64,000 bases of DNA from Streptomyces sp. ICBB 8177 (GCF_003144095.1 NZ_NSKH01000003.1:320086-384085), one strand, 5' to 3'; shown: positions 43,036 through 51,962, counted from the first letter of the stretch. Numbers and translations are program-made. The notes: generated from the sequence alone by a model not told the origin.

Positions 43036-44388
43036 TCAGGGACGCCAGACGACCCGGTGCTCCGCCAGCCGGGCCAGCACCGCGTGGTTCGCCTCCCAGC
43101 CGTCCGGGAACTTCACCGTCACCCCGAGCCGCACCGGCTCGGTGGAGGGGTGGTCGTCCAGCAGCCGCTCGACGCCCGCCCGGCAGACCACCACGCAGGC
43201 GTGCCGGTGCCGGGAGGCCAGCACGCACAGGCGGCCGGTCTCCAGGTGGAACGCGGTCGCGTCCGGCCGCCCGGACAGCGGGTGCAGCACCACCGTCACG
43301 TCGAACTCCCGCCCCTGCAAGCGGTTCGCCGTGTCCACCGCGACGCCGGTCACGCCGAGACCGGCCAGCGCGGAGCGCACCGCCGCCGCCTGGTCGCGGT
43401 GCGCGGTGCCGACCGCGATCCGGTCGGCGGTCAGCGGCGCCGGTTCTTCGGACCGCTCGCTGACCGTCACCCCGCCGCGCTCCAGCATCCGGCGCACCAC
43501 GAGCGCCACCGCCGCGACCGCCTCCGGGTCGGTGCGCGGGGTGTGCCGGGCGGGCAGCTCCAGCAGCCCCCAGCCGCTGACGGCGGCCTCGTCCAGCACG
43601 CGGTCGGCCGCGCCGCCGTCCGACGCCACGCCGAACGCCATCCGCCGGTCCCCGTGGTCCGTACCGCTGCGGAACGGCGTGTACGGGTAGAACGCGCCGG
43701 AGATCAGCGGCGCCGCCGACGCGGGCAGCCGCCAGGAGACCGGCAGCCGGTGCTGCGGCAGATCTGGGTTGTGCGCGAGCAGCGTGACGACCGCGCTGGC
43801 CGACGGGTCGTAGGACAGCCCCGCCCACTGCTCGGCGCCGACCACGCTGAACGGGTCGAGCTGCCCCGGGTCGCCAACGAACAGCGCCCGTTCGAAGAGC
43901 CCGGCCACCCGCAGCAGCGCGTCCGAGCGCATCTGGTACGCCTCGTCCACGATCGCGTGGCGCCACGGCTCGACGTTCTTGACATAGCCCCACTTGGCCG
44001 CGGTCGCGATCACCACCTGCCGTTCCAGCAGGTCCGCGACCTTCGCCGACTTGAGGACCGACGGGTGCCGGTCCAGCGCCGGGTCGGGCGGCGAGTCCGA
44101 GCCGTGCAAGCGGCCCACCGCCAGCTTCGGGTCGGCCGTCGCGAGCCGGTCGGCGAGGTCGTCCACCTGGGCGTTGGTCTGCGCGACGATCATCAACCGC
44201 TCACCGGACGCGGCCAGTTCGCGGGCCGCGCGCACCACGAGCGTCGACTTGCCCGCGCCGGGAGGGGAGTCCACCACGACGCCGCGCCGGGTGCCGTGCC
44301 GGGCGTCGCGCAGGATCGCCTCGGTGGCCCGGGCCGCGGCGGACGCCGGGTCGTCGCCGGGCACGAGGGCGGTCACGGTCTCGCTCAC
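43036..44388 (-). CDS. SF1 helicase, UPF1/Dna2-like (AAA_11/AAA_12)
   Basis: This 450-residue ATPase is SF1B-like. Motif I is VVVDSPPGAGKSTLVV (residues 37-52) and motif II HAIVDEAYQM. Motif III is ALFVGDPGQLDPF. Later motifs are HRLPVSWRLP (IV), VDTANRLQGREFDVTVVL (V) and LCVLASRHRHACVVV (VI). This is close to the Dna2/UPF1 group of 5'-3' nucleic-acid helicases, with a compact core and little insertion. The GTG at 44388 overlaps the upstream stop by GTGA. It is the third member of an overlapping operon with an unknown protein and a Cas4/RecB-type nuclease, suggesting a complex that unwinds and degrades DNA. Whether it acts in repair, recombination or phage defence is not known. Confidence 0.9.
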   Translation of the reverse strand: MSETVTALVPGDDPASAAARATEAILRDARHGTRRGVVVDSPPGAGKSTLVVRAARELAASGERLMIVAQTNAQVDDLADRLATADPKLAVGRLHGSDSPPDPALDRHPSVLKSAKVADLLERQVVIATAAKWGYVKNVEPWRHAIVDEAYQMRSDALLRVAGLFERALFVGDPGQLDPFSVVGAEQWAGLSYDPSASAVVTLLAHNPDLPQHRLPVSWRLPASAAPLISGAFYPYTPFRSGTDHGDRRMAFGVASDGGAADRVLDEAAVSGWGLLELPARHTPRTDPEAVAAVALVVRRMLERGGVTVSERSEEPAPLTADRIAVGTAHRDQAAAVRSALAGLGVTGVAVDTANRLQGREFDVTVVLHPLSGRPDATAFHLETGRLCVLASRHRHACVVVCRAGVERLLDDHPSTEPVRLGVTVKFPDGWEANHAVLARLAEHRVVWRP

Positions 44389-45941
44389 AGCAGGTCCTCC
44401 CCGGTCACCGGATCGGGCGGCGCGGCCACCGGCGCGGCGGACGGCGGACCGCCGTGCGTCCACGGGGTGGCCTCCGCGTCGGGCAGATCGGGGCCACCGC
44501 GCGCGGTGTGCTCGAACAGCGTCCAGCGCACCTCGTCACCGACCGCGGGAAGCGTGCCCGCGTCCGGCTCCTTGCCGCGCCCCATGCCGTTCAACAGCCG
44601 CACGGTGAGCGTCCGCTGGTCCACCCAGCCGGTGAACTCCGCCTCCTGCACACGCCCGTCCGGCAGCGCGCGGTACAGCCTGCCGCCCTCGTCCAGATGC
44701 GGCAGGTCCTCGGTGGCGAGCGTCACCAGCGGCCGGGGCCTGGGAACCTTCGCCGCCGAGTACGCCATCTCGACCGCGGTCACCTCGCCCGCCAGCGCCT
44801 CACCGGCCAGCCGTCGCCCGGCCATCACCAGCGGGTCGTCCAGCGCCTCGCCCGCGTCCAGCCGAGCCTGCGCGGTCTCGCGTCCGGCGAGCTTCTGCGC
44901 CGCGGCGACCGCGTCGTCCCGCCGGGGCTGCGGCGGCTCCCCGGCGCGCACCCGGTCCCGGTGGCCGGTGAACGACCAGCGGTCCCGCTTCCAGCGCTCC
45001 TCCACGTGACCGCCCGGCGGCAGCCCGCGCAGCAGGTCGACGCCGCGCCACACGTCGTCCCACGCGGGCCGCGCCTGGCTCTCCAGCAGCGCCGTGATCT
45101 CCGCCACGGCGGCGGACGGGTCGGCGCCCCGGGTGCGGGCCGCGTCGTAGCGCGCCATCGCGGGCGCCAGCGCCTTGTTGTCGAAGACCGGGTCGGTCGC
45201 TGGACCGGCCGGCGGGCTGACCAGCAGGCCGCGCTCGTTGCGCACCACCTGCGCGCGCGTGGCCGCCTCCCGTCCCGTCATGCCCGGCGGCGGGTCGATC
45301 CAGCCCAGCAGCGCGCCCAGGTGCTGGTCCTCCAGGCCGCTCTGACCGGTCGCCCAGTGCCGGGTCAGCAGGTCGGTCATCGCCACCAGCAGCGCGCTGC
45401 CCGGCACCCGGGCCCGTTCGCCGAAGTGTGTCAGCCAGCGGCCCAGCAGCGGGACGCGGGAGGGCGCCGGATAGGGTTCGTCGGGGTTCTCCTCGGCGGT
45501 GCGGCGGAAGCGGGTGGCCCGGCCGAGCAGCCGCACGTAGTCGATCCCGGCCGCGTTCGGCACGATCAACTGCGGGGCGTCGGCGCACAGTTCACGCTCG
45601 ACGGCCACCTTCTTGCCGGTCTCGGGATCGGTCTCCTTGCCGGGCTCGAACTCGACGCCGTCCTCGTATCCGGTGACGTACGGCAGGATCTCGTCGGCAA
45701 GCTCGGCCAGGAAGGCCGACCTCAGGTCGCGGTCGCGCGGCTGGGGCACGACGAGCAGCCTGGGCCGGTCGCGGTCGGTGCCGACCAGGGCGCCCAGCGG
45801 TGCCCCGACCTCGCCGGCGGTGGTCAGCGGCACGAAGACCAGCGGCCGGTCGGACAGCCACCGGTGCCGCACGGTCGCCAGCGGGCGGGCCCGCCCGGCG
45901 GCCACGGCCTCGGCCCGCGCCAGCGTCGTCATCAGGGACAT
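44385..45941 (-). CDS. 518-residue unknown protein between nuclease and helicase genes
   Basis: The protein has no recognisable motif or membrane segment but solid actinobacterial codon use. The N-terminal region (about 20-190) is beta/alpha-like (LATVRHRWLSDRPLVFVPLT, then RLLVVPQPRDRDLRSAFLAE). The middle is helical, Ala/Arg-rich with Trp (WDDVWRGVDLLRGLPP, WKRDRWSFTGHRDRV). The C-terminus has a strand-rich segment (ARPLVTLATEDL-like, RTLTVRLLNGMGRGKEP) followed by a Pro/Ala tail. It overlaps both neighbours (ten bases with the nuclease stop, four with the helicase start), so the three proteins are made together and probably form a complex. It may be an architectural subunit analogous to parts of Dna2 or AddB; this is inference. 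Confidence 0.85.
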   Translation of the reverse strand: MSLMTTLARAEAVAAGRARPLATVRHRWLSDRPLVFVPLTTAGEVGAPLGALVGTDRDRPRLLVVPQPRDRDLRSAFLAELADEILPYVTGYEDGVEFEPGKETDPETGKKVAVERELCADAPQLIVPNAAGIDYVRLLGRATRFRRTAEENPDEPYPAPSRVPLLGRWLTHFGERARVPGSALLVAMTDLLTRHWATGQSGLEDQHLGALLGWIDPPPGMTGREAATRAQVVRNERGLLVSPPAGPATDPVFDNKALAPAMARYDAARTRGADPSAAVAEITALLESQARPAWDDVWRGVDLLRGLPPGGHVEERWKRDRWSFTGHRDRVRAGEPPQPRRDDAVAAAQKLAGRETAQARLDAGEALDDPLVMAGRRLAGEALAGEVTAVEMAYSAAKVPRPRPLVTLATEDLPHLDEGGRLYRALPDGRVQEAEFTGWVDQRTLTVRLLNGMGRGKEPDAGTLPAVGDEVRWTLFEHTARGGPDLPDAEATPWTHGGPPSAAPVAAPPDPVTGEDLL

Positions 45942-47056
45942 GACGCCTCCCGACCCAGCGCCTCGGTCCGCAGCGCCGCCGCCCGGCGCAGGGCCACCGC
46001 CGCCGGATCGTCCTCGTGGCCGTCCCCGACCCGGCCGTCCCGGTCGCCGTACGCCGCCGCCAGCACCCGTTCCACCGTGGTCAACGTGCCCAGCTCACCC
46101 CGCACCGAGCGGCCCAGCGCCTCGACCGCGCCCCGCTCCCTCGCCCGGTCCCGGCAGTGGTAGGCGAGTTCGCAACTGGCCAGGCACTCCGGCGCGTACG
46201 TGGCGGGCACCGCCTCGACGGCCTCGGCCAGCTCGCCGGGCGGACGCTCCCGCGTGACGTCGAACGTCGTGCCCTCCGGCAGGGTCGCCGCGATCCGCTC
46301 CACCTTCGTCATCCGGGCCAACTGCCGCCTGGTGACCGCCAGTTGCCTGCGTACGTCGACCAGCTCCGCGGTCGGCGCGTTGGAGAAGTCCTTCGGGCAC
46401 ACCAGCAGCACGTCCGGCCGGGGCGCCGTCGCGTCGAGCCGCTCCAGGGCCAGCACGTAGACCGCGGCCTGCCGGGCCGCCGCGCCGACCTTCACCGGGT
46501 CCGCCGCGCCGTCCAGGATCGGGAAGGACTTGACCTCGATCACCGTCCAGCCACCGTCCGGGCGCACGGCCACCGCGTCGGGCTCCAGGTAGACGGGGGC
46601 GCCCGCCACGTCGAGCACCAGCAGCGGATGGTCGAGCAGTGTCCAGCGCTTGGCCGCCGTCGCCTCCCGCAACGCCAGCCCGGTGCGGGCCGCTCGGCCC
46701 TCGGGGCCCGCCGCTGTCAGGTCCGGCACCTCGGCGGTCTCGCTCTCCGCCGCGCCCAGCAGTCGCAGCAACTCGGCGCAGCCGTCCGCCTTGACGCGGG
46801 CCTCGAACGCGTTGCCCCGGGCGAACGCGAACTGCGACTGGCCGAACCGCTCCGGCGAGCCCAGCGCCCGCGCCACCGCGCCCTTGTCGACCCCGGCCGC
46901 GTCCAGCACCGCGCGCCGCCCGCACCCCGGGTTGGCCGCGAGCGCCGCCAGCGCCCGGGCGTCCAGCGGACGCGGCGGCACCCCGGGCCCGCGCAGCCCG
47001 GCCCACCGGGCGCGCTGGTCCACGGCCGCGGACCGGCTGTCGCTGAAGTCGTTCAC
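45932..47056 (-). CDS. PD-(D/E)xK nuclease of Cas4/RecB type with candidate Fe-S cysteines
   Basis: This 374-residue nuclease shows the catalytic signature YLEPDAVAVRPDGGWTVIEVKSF-like split as LEPDAVAV and WTVIEVKSF (Asp then Glu-x-Lys). A lone N-terminal Cys in NPGCGRR (about residue 45) and a C-terminal set in ECLASCELAYHCRDRA (Cys-x3-Cys-x5-Cys) resemble the four-Cys [4Fe-4S] arrangement of Cas4, AddB and Dna2 (usually CxxCx5C). The GTG at 47056 is chosen; in-frame starts up to 47107 exist, but no clear ribosome site decides. It is first of three overlapping genes ending with an SF1 helicase, so together they look like a split Dna2-type nuclease-helicase. Confidence 0.82.
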   Translation of the reverse strand: MNDFSDSRSAAVDQRARWAGLRGPGVPPRPLDARALAALAANPGCGRRAVLDAAGVDKGAVARALGSPERFGQSQFAFARGNAFEARVKADGCAELLRLLGAAESETAEVPDLTAAGPEGRAARTGLALREATAAKRWTLLDHPLLVLDVAGAPVYLEPDAVAVRPDGGWTVIEVKSFPILDGAADPVKVGAAARQAAVYVLALERLDATAPRPDVLLVCPKDFSNAPTAELVDVRRQLAVTRRQLARMTKVERIAATLPEGTTFDVTRERPPGELAEAVEAVPATYAPECLASCELAYHCRDRARERGAVEALGRSVRGELGTLTTVERVLAAAYGDRDGRVGDGHEDDPAAVALRRAAALRTEALGREASCP

Positions 47057-47156
47057 GCCCGGCAGTCTGGCATCCGCCACTGACAGCGCGCCGTCCGCCA
47101 CCGGCAACGCGCCGTCCGCGCCGGGCGAACGGGGTCCGGCGCGGCGGGCGGAAGGC

Positions 47157-48188
47157 CTAGCGCCGTACGGGACGAATCGTTTCGGTGGAGTGCCGTTGCG
47201 CAGGGAGCGGGTGGCCGGTCCGCACGGCGGTCCCGGGCCCGGCCACCTCGACCGCCCGGCCGCCGGCCCCGGCCACCGCGACGTCCCCGGCGGCTGCCGC
47301 TGCGGCCCCGGCGTCGGACACCGGCGCCCTCACCGCGCCCAAGGGAGTCCCCGTCCCGGCCGTGCTCACGGGAGCCCCCGTCCCGGCCGCGGAAGCCCCC
47401 GCGTCCTGGACGGCGGCCCCCGCGAAGGCGGTCCGCACCCGTGCCACCAGCCGCCGGGCGGGCCGGGTCAGCAGCAGCCCGACGCCCATCACCAGCGCCC
47501 CGGCGAGCGTGTCGAGCAGGTAGTGGTTGGCGGTGCCGAGCACCACCAGCGTGATCAAGAGCGGATACGCCACGCCCAGCGCCCGCGCCAGCGGATTGCG
47601 CGCGTAGCGCCACAGCATGATCCCGCACCACAGCGCCCACCCGACGTGCAGACTGGGCATCGCCGCGTACTGGTTGGTCAGCCCGCCCATGCCCTGCGGC
47701 GCGCTGGCGTCCGCGCCCCACCAGCCGAACGACGCGTACTGCGCCAGCGTGTCGTGGAACCCGGACCCGCCGGGCAGCAGCCGCGGCGGCGCGGTGGGGA
47801 AGAGGGTGAAGCCGACCAGCCCGATCAGGGTGGAGATCATCAGCCAGGTGCGCATGAACAGGTAGTGGCCGCTGTGCCGGCGCCACAGCCATATGAGCAC
47901 ACCGGGGGTGATGACGTAGTGCAGCGTCGCGTACGCGAAGCAGGCCGGGACGCCCAGCCACGCGGCCTGCGTGAAGGCGGAGTTGAGCAGGTGCTCGGGG
48001 TCGATGTGCAGCAGGCGTTCGGCGCGCAGGATCGCGTGCGCGTGCCGGACGGCGGACGTGGTGTCACCGGCGACCAGCAGCCGGCCGGCCGAGTAGGCGG
48101 CGTAGACGGCGGCGATCAGCGGCAGCTCCGCCCACCAGCGGGGCCTGCTCCTCGACGCGTCCCGGGCGCGGGCTGCGGTGCTGGACAT
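47157..48188 (-). CDS. PAP2-superfamily integral membrane protein (AUR1-like)
   Basis: This 343-residue membrane protein has about six TM segments in residues 15-235. Active-site motifs of the phosphatidic-acid phosphatase type 2 fold are present: NQYAAMPSLHVGWALW (PSxH) and TANHYLLDTLAGAL (xxxHxxxD). The FPTAPPRLLP element is typical of inositolphosphotransferase/AUR1-like actinobacterial members. The last 100 residues are Ala/Gly/Pro-rich, low-complexity and probably cytoplasmic. It should hydrolyse or transfer a lipid phosphate. It diverges from a TetR gene with a double CGTACG operator between them, so the TetR protein probably controls it. Confidence 0.88.
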   Translation of the reverse strand: MSSTAARARDASRSRPRWWAELPLIAAVYAAYSAGRLLVAGDTTSAVRHAHAILRAERLLHIDPEHLLNSAFTQAAWLGVPACFAYATLHYVITPGVLIWLWRRHSGHYLFMRTWLMISTLIGLVGFTLFPTAPPRLLPGGSGFHDTLAQYASFGWWGADASAPQGMGGLTNQYAAMPSLHVGWALWCGIMLWRYARNPLARALGVAYPLLITLVVLGTANHYLLDTLAGALVMGVGLLLTRPARRLVARVRTAFAGAAVQDAGASAAGTGAPVSTAGTGTPLGAVRAPVSDAGAAAAAAGDVAVAGAGGRAVEVAGPGTAVRTGHPLPAQRHSTETIRPVRR

Positions 48189-48255
48189 CCGTCTCCGTCT
48201 CCTCCGTCGGCCCCGCGGGCCGAACCCCCGCGCGGCGGTTTCGCGCGAGCGCTCT

Positions 48256-48273
48256 ACCGTACGCCGTACGTTA
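48256..48273. promoter_or_regulatory. TetR-type operator with two CGTACG elements
   Basis: CGTACG occurs at 48258-48263 and 48265-48270 separated by one base, giving ACCGTACGCCGTACGTTA. Each element is a palindrome and the whole is nearly one. It lies 68 bp from the PAP2 start and 198 bp from the TetR start, a typical position for repressing the PAP2 promoter and perhaps tetR. Confidence 0.65.
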
Positions 48274-48470
48274 GGGCGACGGGTGGGCGGGTACGCGGTA
48301 GGACGCCGGGCGGTGGGCGGGGGTTGCCTCATCAGTGGCATGCTTCACGGCGGCAACGGCAATGCACCGCGGCCCCACCCGCCCCGTCCCCGGCCCACTC
48401 GACACCGCACGCCGCCGCCCGTCCGCCGCCCACGTCCCCGCCCGCCCGTCATCCCCGGACCGTGCCGCCC

Positions 48471-49163
48471 ATGACCGACCGCTCGTCACGCCGTCCCCGT
48501 GCCCCGCGGGGCACCCTCAACCGCGAACGCGTCCTGGCCGCCGCCGTCGACCTGCTCGACCACGCGGGCCCGGACGCCTTCACCATGCGCGCGCTCGCCC
48601 AGCGGCTCGGGGTCGGCACGATGGCCGTCTACAGCCACTTCCAGGGCAAGGACGAGATCATCGACGCGGTGCGCGACCTGCTGTTCTCCGAGGTCGAACT
48701 GCCCGCCGAGGACACCGGCCGGCCCCCGCACGCCGAACTGCGCGAACTGTGCCGCGCGGTCTACCGGCTGCTGTCCGAGCACCCGTCCGTGCTGCACCTG
48801 CTGGCCACCCGCCCGGTCCAGGGCGACGAGGGCACGCTGTTCGCCGAGCGCGCCCTCGGGCTGCTGCGGCGCGCCGGGCTCGACGGCCCGGCCGCGGCCC
48901 GCGCGTACACCGCGGTGATGCAGTACACGGTGGGCGCCGCGCTGTGGACCGCGCGAGGGCGCAGGGCGCGCGCCGCGAAGGGCTGCGACGACGTGGCCGA
49001 ACGGCTGCGTTCGCGCTTCGCGGGCCTGCCGCCCGACCGCTACCCCTGCCTGACCGGACTCGCGCCCGAGCTCGCGGCGGCGCAGGACGGCATGCCGCAG
49101 TACGAGCACGGGCTGAACGCCCTGTTGGCGGGGCTGCTCGGCGGATCGGACGGTGAGGGATGA
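48471..49163 (+). CDS. TetR-family regulator
   Basis: This 230-residue regulator has an HTH (RERVLAAAVDLLDHAGPDAF, then TMRALAQRLGVGTMAVYSHF) and an effector domain of the TetR C-terminal class (LRELCRAVYRLLSEHPSVLH, ARAYTAVMQYTVGAALW). The ATG at 48471 is chosen; earlier frames give Pro/Arg-rich sequence. It diverges from the PAP2-family gene with a strong double-palindrome operator between them. A histidine phosphatase gene follows 83 bp downstream. Confidence 0.93.
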   Translation: MTDRSSRRPRAPRGTLNRERVLAAAVDLLDHAGPDAFTMRALAQRLGVGTMAVYSHFQGKDEIIDAVRDLLFSEVELPAEDTGRPPHAELRELCRAVYRLLSEHPSVLHLLATRPVQGDEGTLFAERALGLLRRAGLDGPAAARAYTAVMQYTVGAALWTARGRRARAAKGCDDVAERLRSRFAGLPPDRYPCLTGLAPELAAAQDGMPQYEHGLNALLAGLLGGSDGEG

Positions 49164-49246
49164 TGGAACGGAAGTCCCCGGTCCGCATCCTGTCGGGACC
49201 GTGTCCCGTCAGACCGTGACGCCCGTCCGTCGAAAGGCCCCCGCGC

Positions 49247-49852
49247 ATGTCCCCGGCCCCGCGCCTCCTCCTGGTCCGGCACGGCCAGACCGACTGGTCG
49301 CGCACCGGCCGTCACACCGGCCGCACCGACGTCCCGCTCACCGAGGAGGGTCGCCGCACCGCGCGCCTGCTGGGAACCCGGCTGCACGGCGCGCCGTGGC
49401 ACGGCCTGCCCGACGTCGAGGTCCGCACCAGCCCGCTGGCCCGCGCCGCCGAGACCTGCGCGTTGACCGGCTTCGGCGACCGGGCCAAGGAGTGGGACAC
49501 GCTGATGGAGTGGGACTACGGCGCCCACGAGGGACTGACCCCGGAGCAGATCCGGTCCGCCCGGCCCGGCTGGCTGGTGTGGCGGGACGGCGCGCCGCGG
49601 GGCGAGTCCGTGGCCGCGATGACCGCGCGCGCCGACGAGGTCGTCGAGTGGGCGCGCGGCAGCGACCGCGACGCGCTGGTCTTCGCGCACGGCCACTTCC
49701 TGCGCGCCCTAGGCGCCCGCTGGCTCGGCCACGACCTGTCCTTCGGCGCCGCGCTGCGGCTCGACCCGGTCTCGCTGTCCGTCCTCGGCTGGGCCTACGG
49801 CGCCCCGGCGATCGAGCGCTGGAACGACACCGGCCACCTCGACGGCAGCTGA
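49247..49852 (+). CDS. Histidine phosphatase (phosphoglycerate mutase-like)
   Basis: This 201-residue enzyme of the histidine phosphatase superfamily has the catalytic RHG motif in [22 protein letters not shown] (about residues 11-12) and the second His in [11 protein letters not shown]. Supporting residues are Arg in [11 protein letters not shown] and Glu in EWDYGAHEG. It acts on small phosphorylated metabolites or cofactors; several Streptomyces members are annotated as acid phosphatases. The gene is 48 bp convergent with the HTH/TPR regulator. Confidence 0.93.
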   Translation: MSPAPRLLLVRHGQTDWSRTGRHTGRTDVPLTEEGRRTARLLGTRLHGAPWHGLPDVEVRTSPLARAAETCALTGFGDRAKEWDTLMEWDYGAHEGLTPEQIRSARPGWLVWRDGAPRGESVAAMTARADEVVEWARGSDRDALVFAHGHFLRALGARWLGHDLSFGAALRLDPVSLSVLGWAYGAPAIERWNDTGHLDGS

Positions 49853-49900
49853 ACTCCCGGGCGGGCGGGGCGAGATGACGCCGCCGCGCCCGGCCCGCCG

Positions 49901-51244
49901 CTACGCCGATGACGCCTCCAGGCCCTCGTGCCGGGCGAGGAAGTCGGCGACCGCGGTGCGCCGCCGGTACGGACGCAGGCTCGCGGCGGCGCCGTCCAGC
50001 ATGCTCTGGATGCGCGAGGAGCGCACCCGGCGGCCCAGCAGGCTCAGCGCCCGGTGCCCGGCCTGCGCCGCCTCGTCCGGCTCGCCCAGCGCCGCCAGGT
50101 CGGAGGCCAGCTCGGCGCTGTACAGGGCGATGTTGCGGGTGAAGTGCGGATCCTGGAGCGCCACCCCGCGCCGCGCGTGGGCGGCGGCCCTGCGGTAGTC
50201 GCCCAGCCGGGACCAGCACTGCGCCTCCAGGCCCTCCAGTTCCGCCTCGCCGTAGAACGTCATCCACTCCGGGTCCGCGTCGCACGGCCCCTTGCCGTAC
50301 AGCCGCTGCGCCCGCGACAGCGCGCGTTCGCAGGCCGGGCGGTCGCCGAGCCCGGCCCAGCCGCCCGCCTCGCGCAGCGCGAGCAGCGACAGCAGCCGCG
50401 ACGACCCCAGGCGGCTCGCGGCCTGCTGGGCGGCCTGCGCGGCCCGCACCGCCTCGCGCGGCCGGTCGTCGTCGCGGGCCAGGAACGAGGTGTTGCAGAA
50501 GGCGTGCGCCTCCAGTGCCGGGTCCCCGGCCATCCGCGCGGTGGCCAGCGCCTCCGCGTAGTACGAGCGGGCGTCGGCGTGCCGTCCGGAGTCGTGCGCC
50601 AACCAGCCCACCGAGATGGCCAGTTCCCCGGAGCCCGTGTGCAGCCGGTCGGCGACCGCCTGGTGGTGGGCGCCCTGGTCGAGGAGGGCGTAGGCGTTGC
50701 GCAGCGACTGCCCGGCCCGCTGGTAGAGGGTGTCGGCGCCGTGCCGGTCGTCCAGCAGCCTGATCCGCCGCACCGCCTCCTCGACGGCGCGCACCTCCCC
50801 GTCGCCGACCCTGCGCGGCGACGGGATGGCGCCCTGGCTCAGCGGCAGGGTCGCGCCGAGCGCGGCGGCCGGGCCGCTGGTGATGAATGCGCGACGCAGC
50901 ACGTCGCTCTCCTCGTCGTTCCTCGGTGGTTCTCGGTCGGCGCCGCGCTGCGGCCCGGCCCGGCGCCCGCGGACCGCCTCGCGCGGCGCGAACCCCAGTT
51001 CCTCCAGCGTGCGGCCGGGGAACATGTGCTTGAAGACCCGCTCGTAGGCGTAGTTGGGACACCGGATCTCGCCGGCCTCCACGCGTCCGACGTACCGCGC
51101 GTCGCAGCTGACGCGTTCGCCGATCTCGCGCGCGGCACGCCGCACCGCGGCTGAGAACTCGCCCGGCGACAGGTCGCCGCGCAGCCTGCGGAAGGCGGCG
51201 TTGGGAACGGGTCTCGGCCTGGGGAATGACGGTGAGGGTGCCAC
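49901..51244 (-). CDS. XRE-type HTH regulator with TPR-like helical repeats
   Basis: This 447-residue protein combines an N-terminal DNA-binding part (about 20-80: FSAAVRRAAREIGERVSCDA, then RYVGRVEAGEIRCPNYAYER) with a long helical region of tetratricopeptide-like repeats (about 150-420). Repeats include ADTLYQRAGQSLRNAYALLD, SYYAEALATARMAGD and ECQ-type EAQCWSRLGDYRRAAAHARR. A hydrophobic patch (RRAFITSGPAAALGATLPL) after residue 115 resembles a twin-arginine-like leader seen in this family but is internal. The GTG at 51244 follows GGGGAGGCC. A near-palindrome TGTTCGGAACA lies about 80 bp upstream. The target is unknown, possibly the divergent conserved hypothetical gene. Confidence 0.85.
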   Translation of the reverse strand: MAPSPSFPRPRPVPNAAFRRLRGDLSPGEFSAAVRRAAREIGERVSCDARYVGRVEAGEIRCPNYAYERVFKHMFPGRTLEELGFAPREAVRGRRAGPQRGADREPPRNDEESDVLRRAFITSGPAAALGATLPLSQGAIPSPRRVGDGEVRAVEEAVRRIRLLDDRHGADTLYQRAGQSLRNAYALLDQGAHHQAVADRLHTGSGELAISVGWLAHDSGRHADARSYYAEALATARMAGDPALEAHAFCNTSFLARDDDRPREAVRAAQAAQQAASRLGSSRLLSLLALREAGGWAGLGDRPACERALSRAQRLYGKGPCDADPEWMTFYGEAELEGLEAQCWSRLGDYRRAAAHARRGVALQDPHFTRNIALYSAELASDLAALGEPDEAAQAGHRALSLLGRRVRSSRIQSMLDGAAASLRPYRRRTAVADFLARHEGLEASSA

Positions 51245-51321
51245 GGGAGGCCTCCCCTTGGTCGTGCTGAGGGCTGGATCGGCGGGACGACGGTACCGGC
51301 TGTGACCGGGTCGGCACGGGC

Positions 51322-51332
51322 TGTTCGGAACA
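51322..51332. promoter_or_regulatory. Candidate operator TGTTCGGAACA
   Basis: An 11-bp palindrome (TGTTC G GAACA) lies in the 248-bp divergent region between the HTH/TPR regulator and the conserved hypothetical gene, about 80 bp from the regulator start. It overlaps AT-rich sequence likely to hold promoters. Confidence 0.45.
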
Positions 51333-51492
51333 AGATTGGCTACAAACGGGATATCTCACCCCGGATTCGCCATGAACTGCCATCCTTTGCGGCGGTCCGC
51401 ACACGTAGCGTTGACGCCACTCGCGCGTTGTGCACGGTGTACGGGCAGTGTCGTGTGCGGCAGCACTGACAGCGAGGCGAGGAGGGTTTCCC

Positions 51493-51906
51493 TTGTTGGA
51501 CACCGGTGAGGCGCACGGGCCGGCCGCGACGGCCCGGCAGGAGCCGCTCGCGCGTCCCATGCCTCCCGCGCCGGACTGGGACCTGGTGACGGTCCCGTCC
51601 CGGCAGGGCCTGGAGGCCGTCGACATCCTGCGGCTGCGCACCGGCGTGGGCCCGGTGCTGCACGACACCAGCGGCGACACCCTGGGCTTCCTCGTCCCGG
51701 CCGGCACCGCGGGCTGCTGGGACCTGCCCGGCAGCGCCTGCACCCGCACCGACGGCCGGGGTACGCGGTTCGCCGACGAGCCACCGGTCGCGGGCACCGG
51801 CTGGCTGGTCCCGCCGCGCGGCAGCCACCCGGTGACCGACCCGGTGCTGCTGCGCATGGCGCTCGGCGAGGCGGCCCGCACCATCGAGGCGGCGGACGGC
51901 CTGTAG
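51493..51906 (+). CDS. Conserved Streptomyces hypothetical protein
   Basis: This 137-residue soluble protein starts at TTG 51493 (or the next TTG), chosen for the GGAGGG ribosome site six bases upstream. It contains PLARPMPPAPDWDLVTVPSR, GLEAVDILRLRTGVGPVLHD and TLGFLVPAGTAGCWDLPGSA. It resembles the primase-polymerase-associated protein type seen at 41641-42282 only in its Trp/Leu/Pro pattern (a regulatory domain of bifunctional primase-like families is possible). I recall close Streptomyces homologues of unknown function. It is divergent from the HTH/TPR regulator. Confidence 0.75.
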   Translation: MLDTGEAHGPAATARQEPLARPMPPAPDWDLVTVPSRQGLEAVDILRLRTGVGPVLHDTSGDTLGFLVPAGTAGCWDLPGSACTRTDGRGTRFADEPPVAGTGWLVPPRGSHPVTDPVLLRMALGEAARTIEAADGL

Positions 51907-51950
51907 CCCCGGCCCCCAGGACCGACCCGACGCCGAACCCGGCGGGGGCC

Positions 51951-51956
51951 GATACT
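51951..51956 (+). promoter_or_regulatory. -10 box for a leaderless spermidine-synthase-like gene
   Basis: GATACT ends six bases before the GTG start at 51963. The GGGGGA between them is too close to the GTG to serve as a normal ribosome site, so a leaderless transcript starting at or next to the GTG is likely. Confidence 0.5.
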
Positions 51957-51962
51957 GGGGGA

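Noticed and set aside
45932-47056. CRISPR-associated Cas4
   Set aside because: The nuclease resembles Cas4 in its cysteines and active site, but no Cas1, Cas2 or repeat array is present. Its partners are a helicase and an unknown protein.
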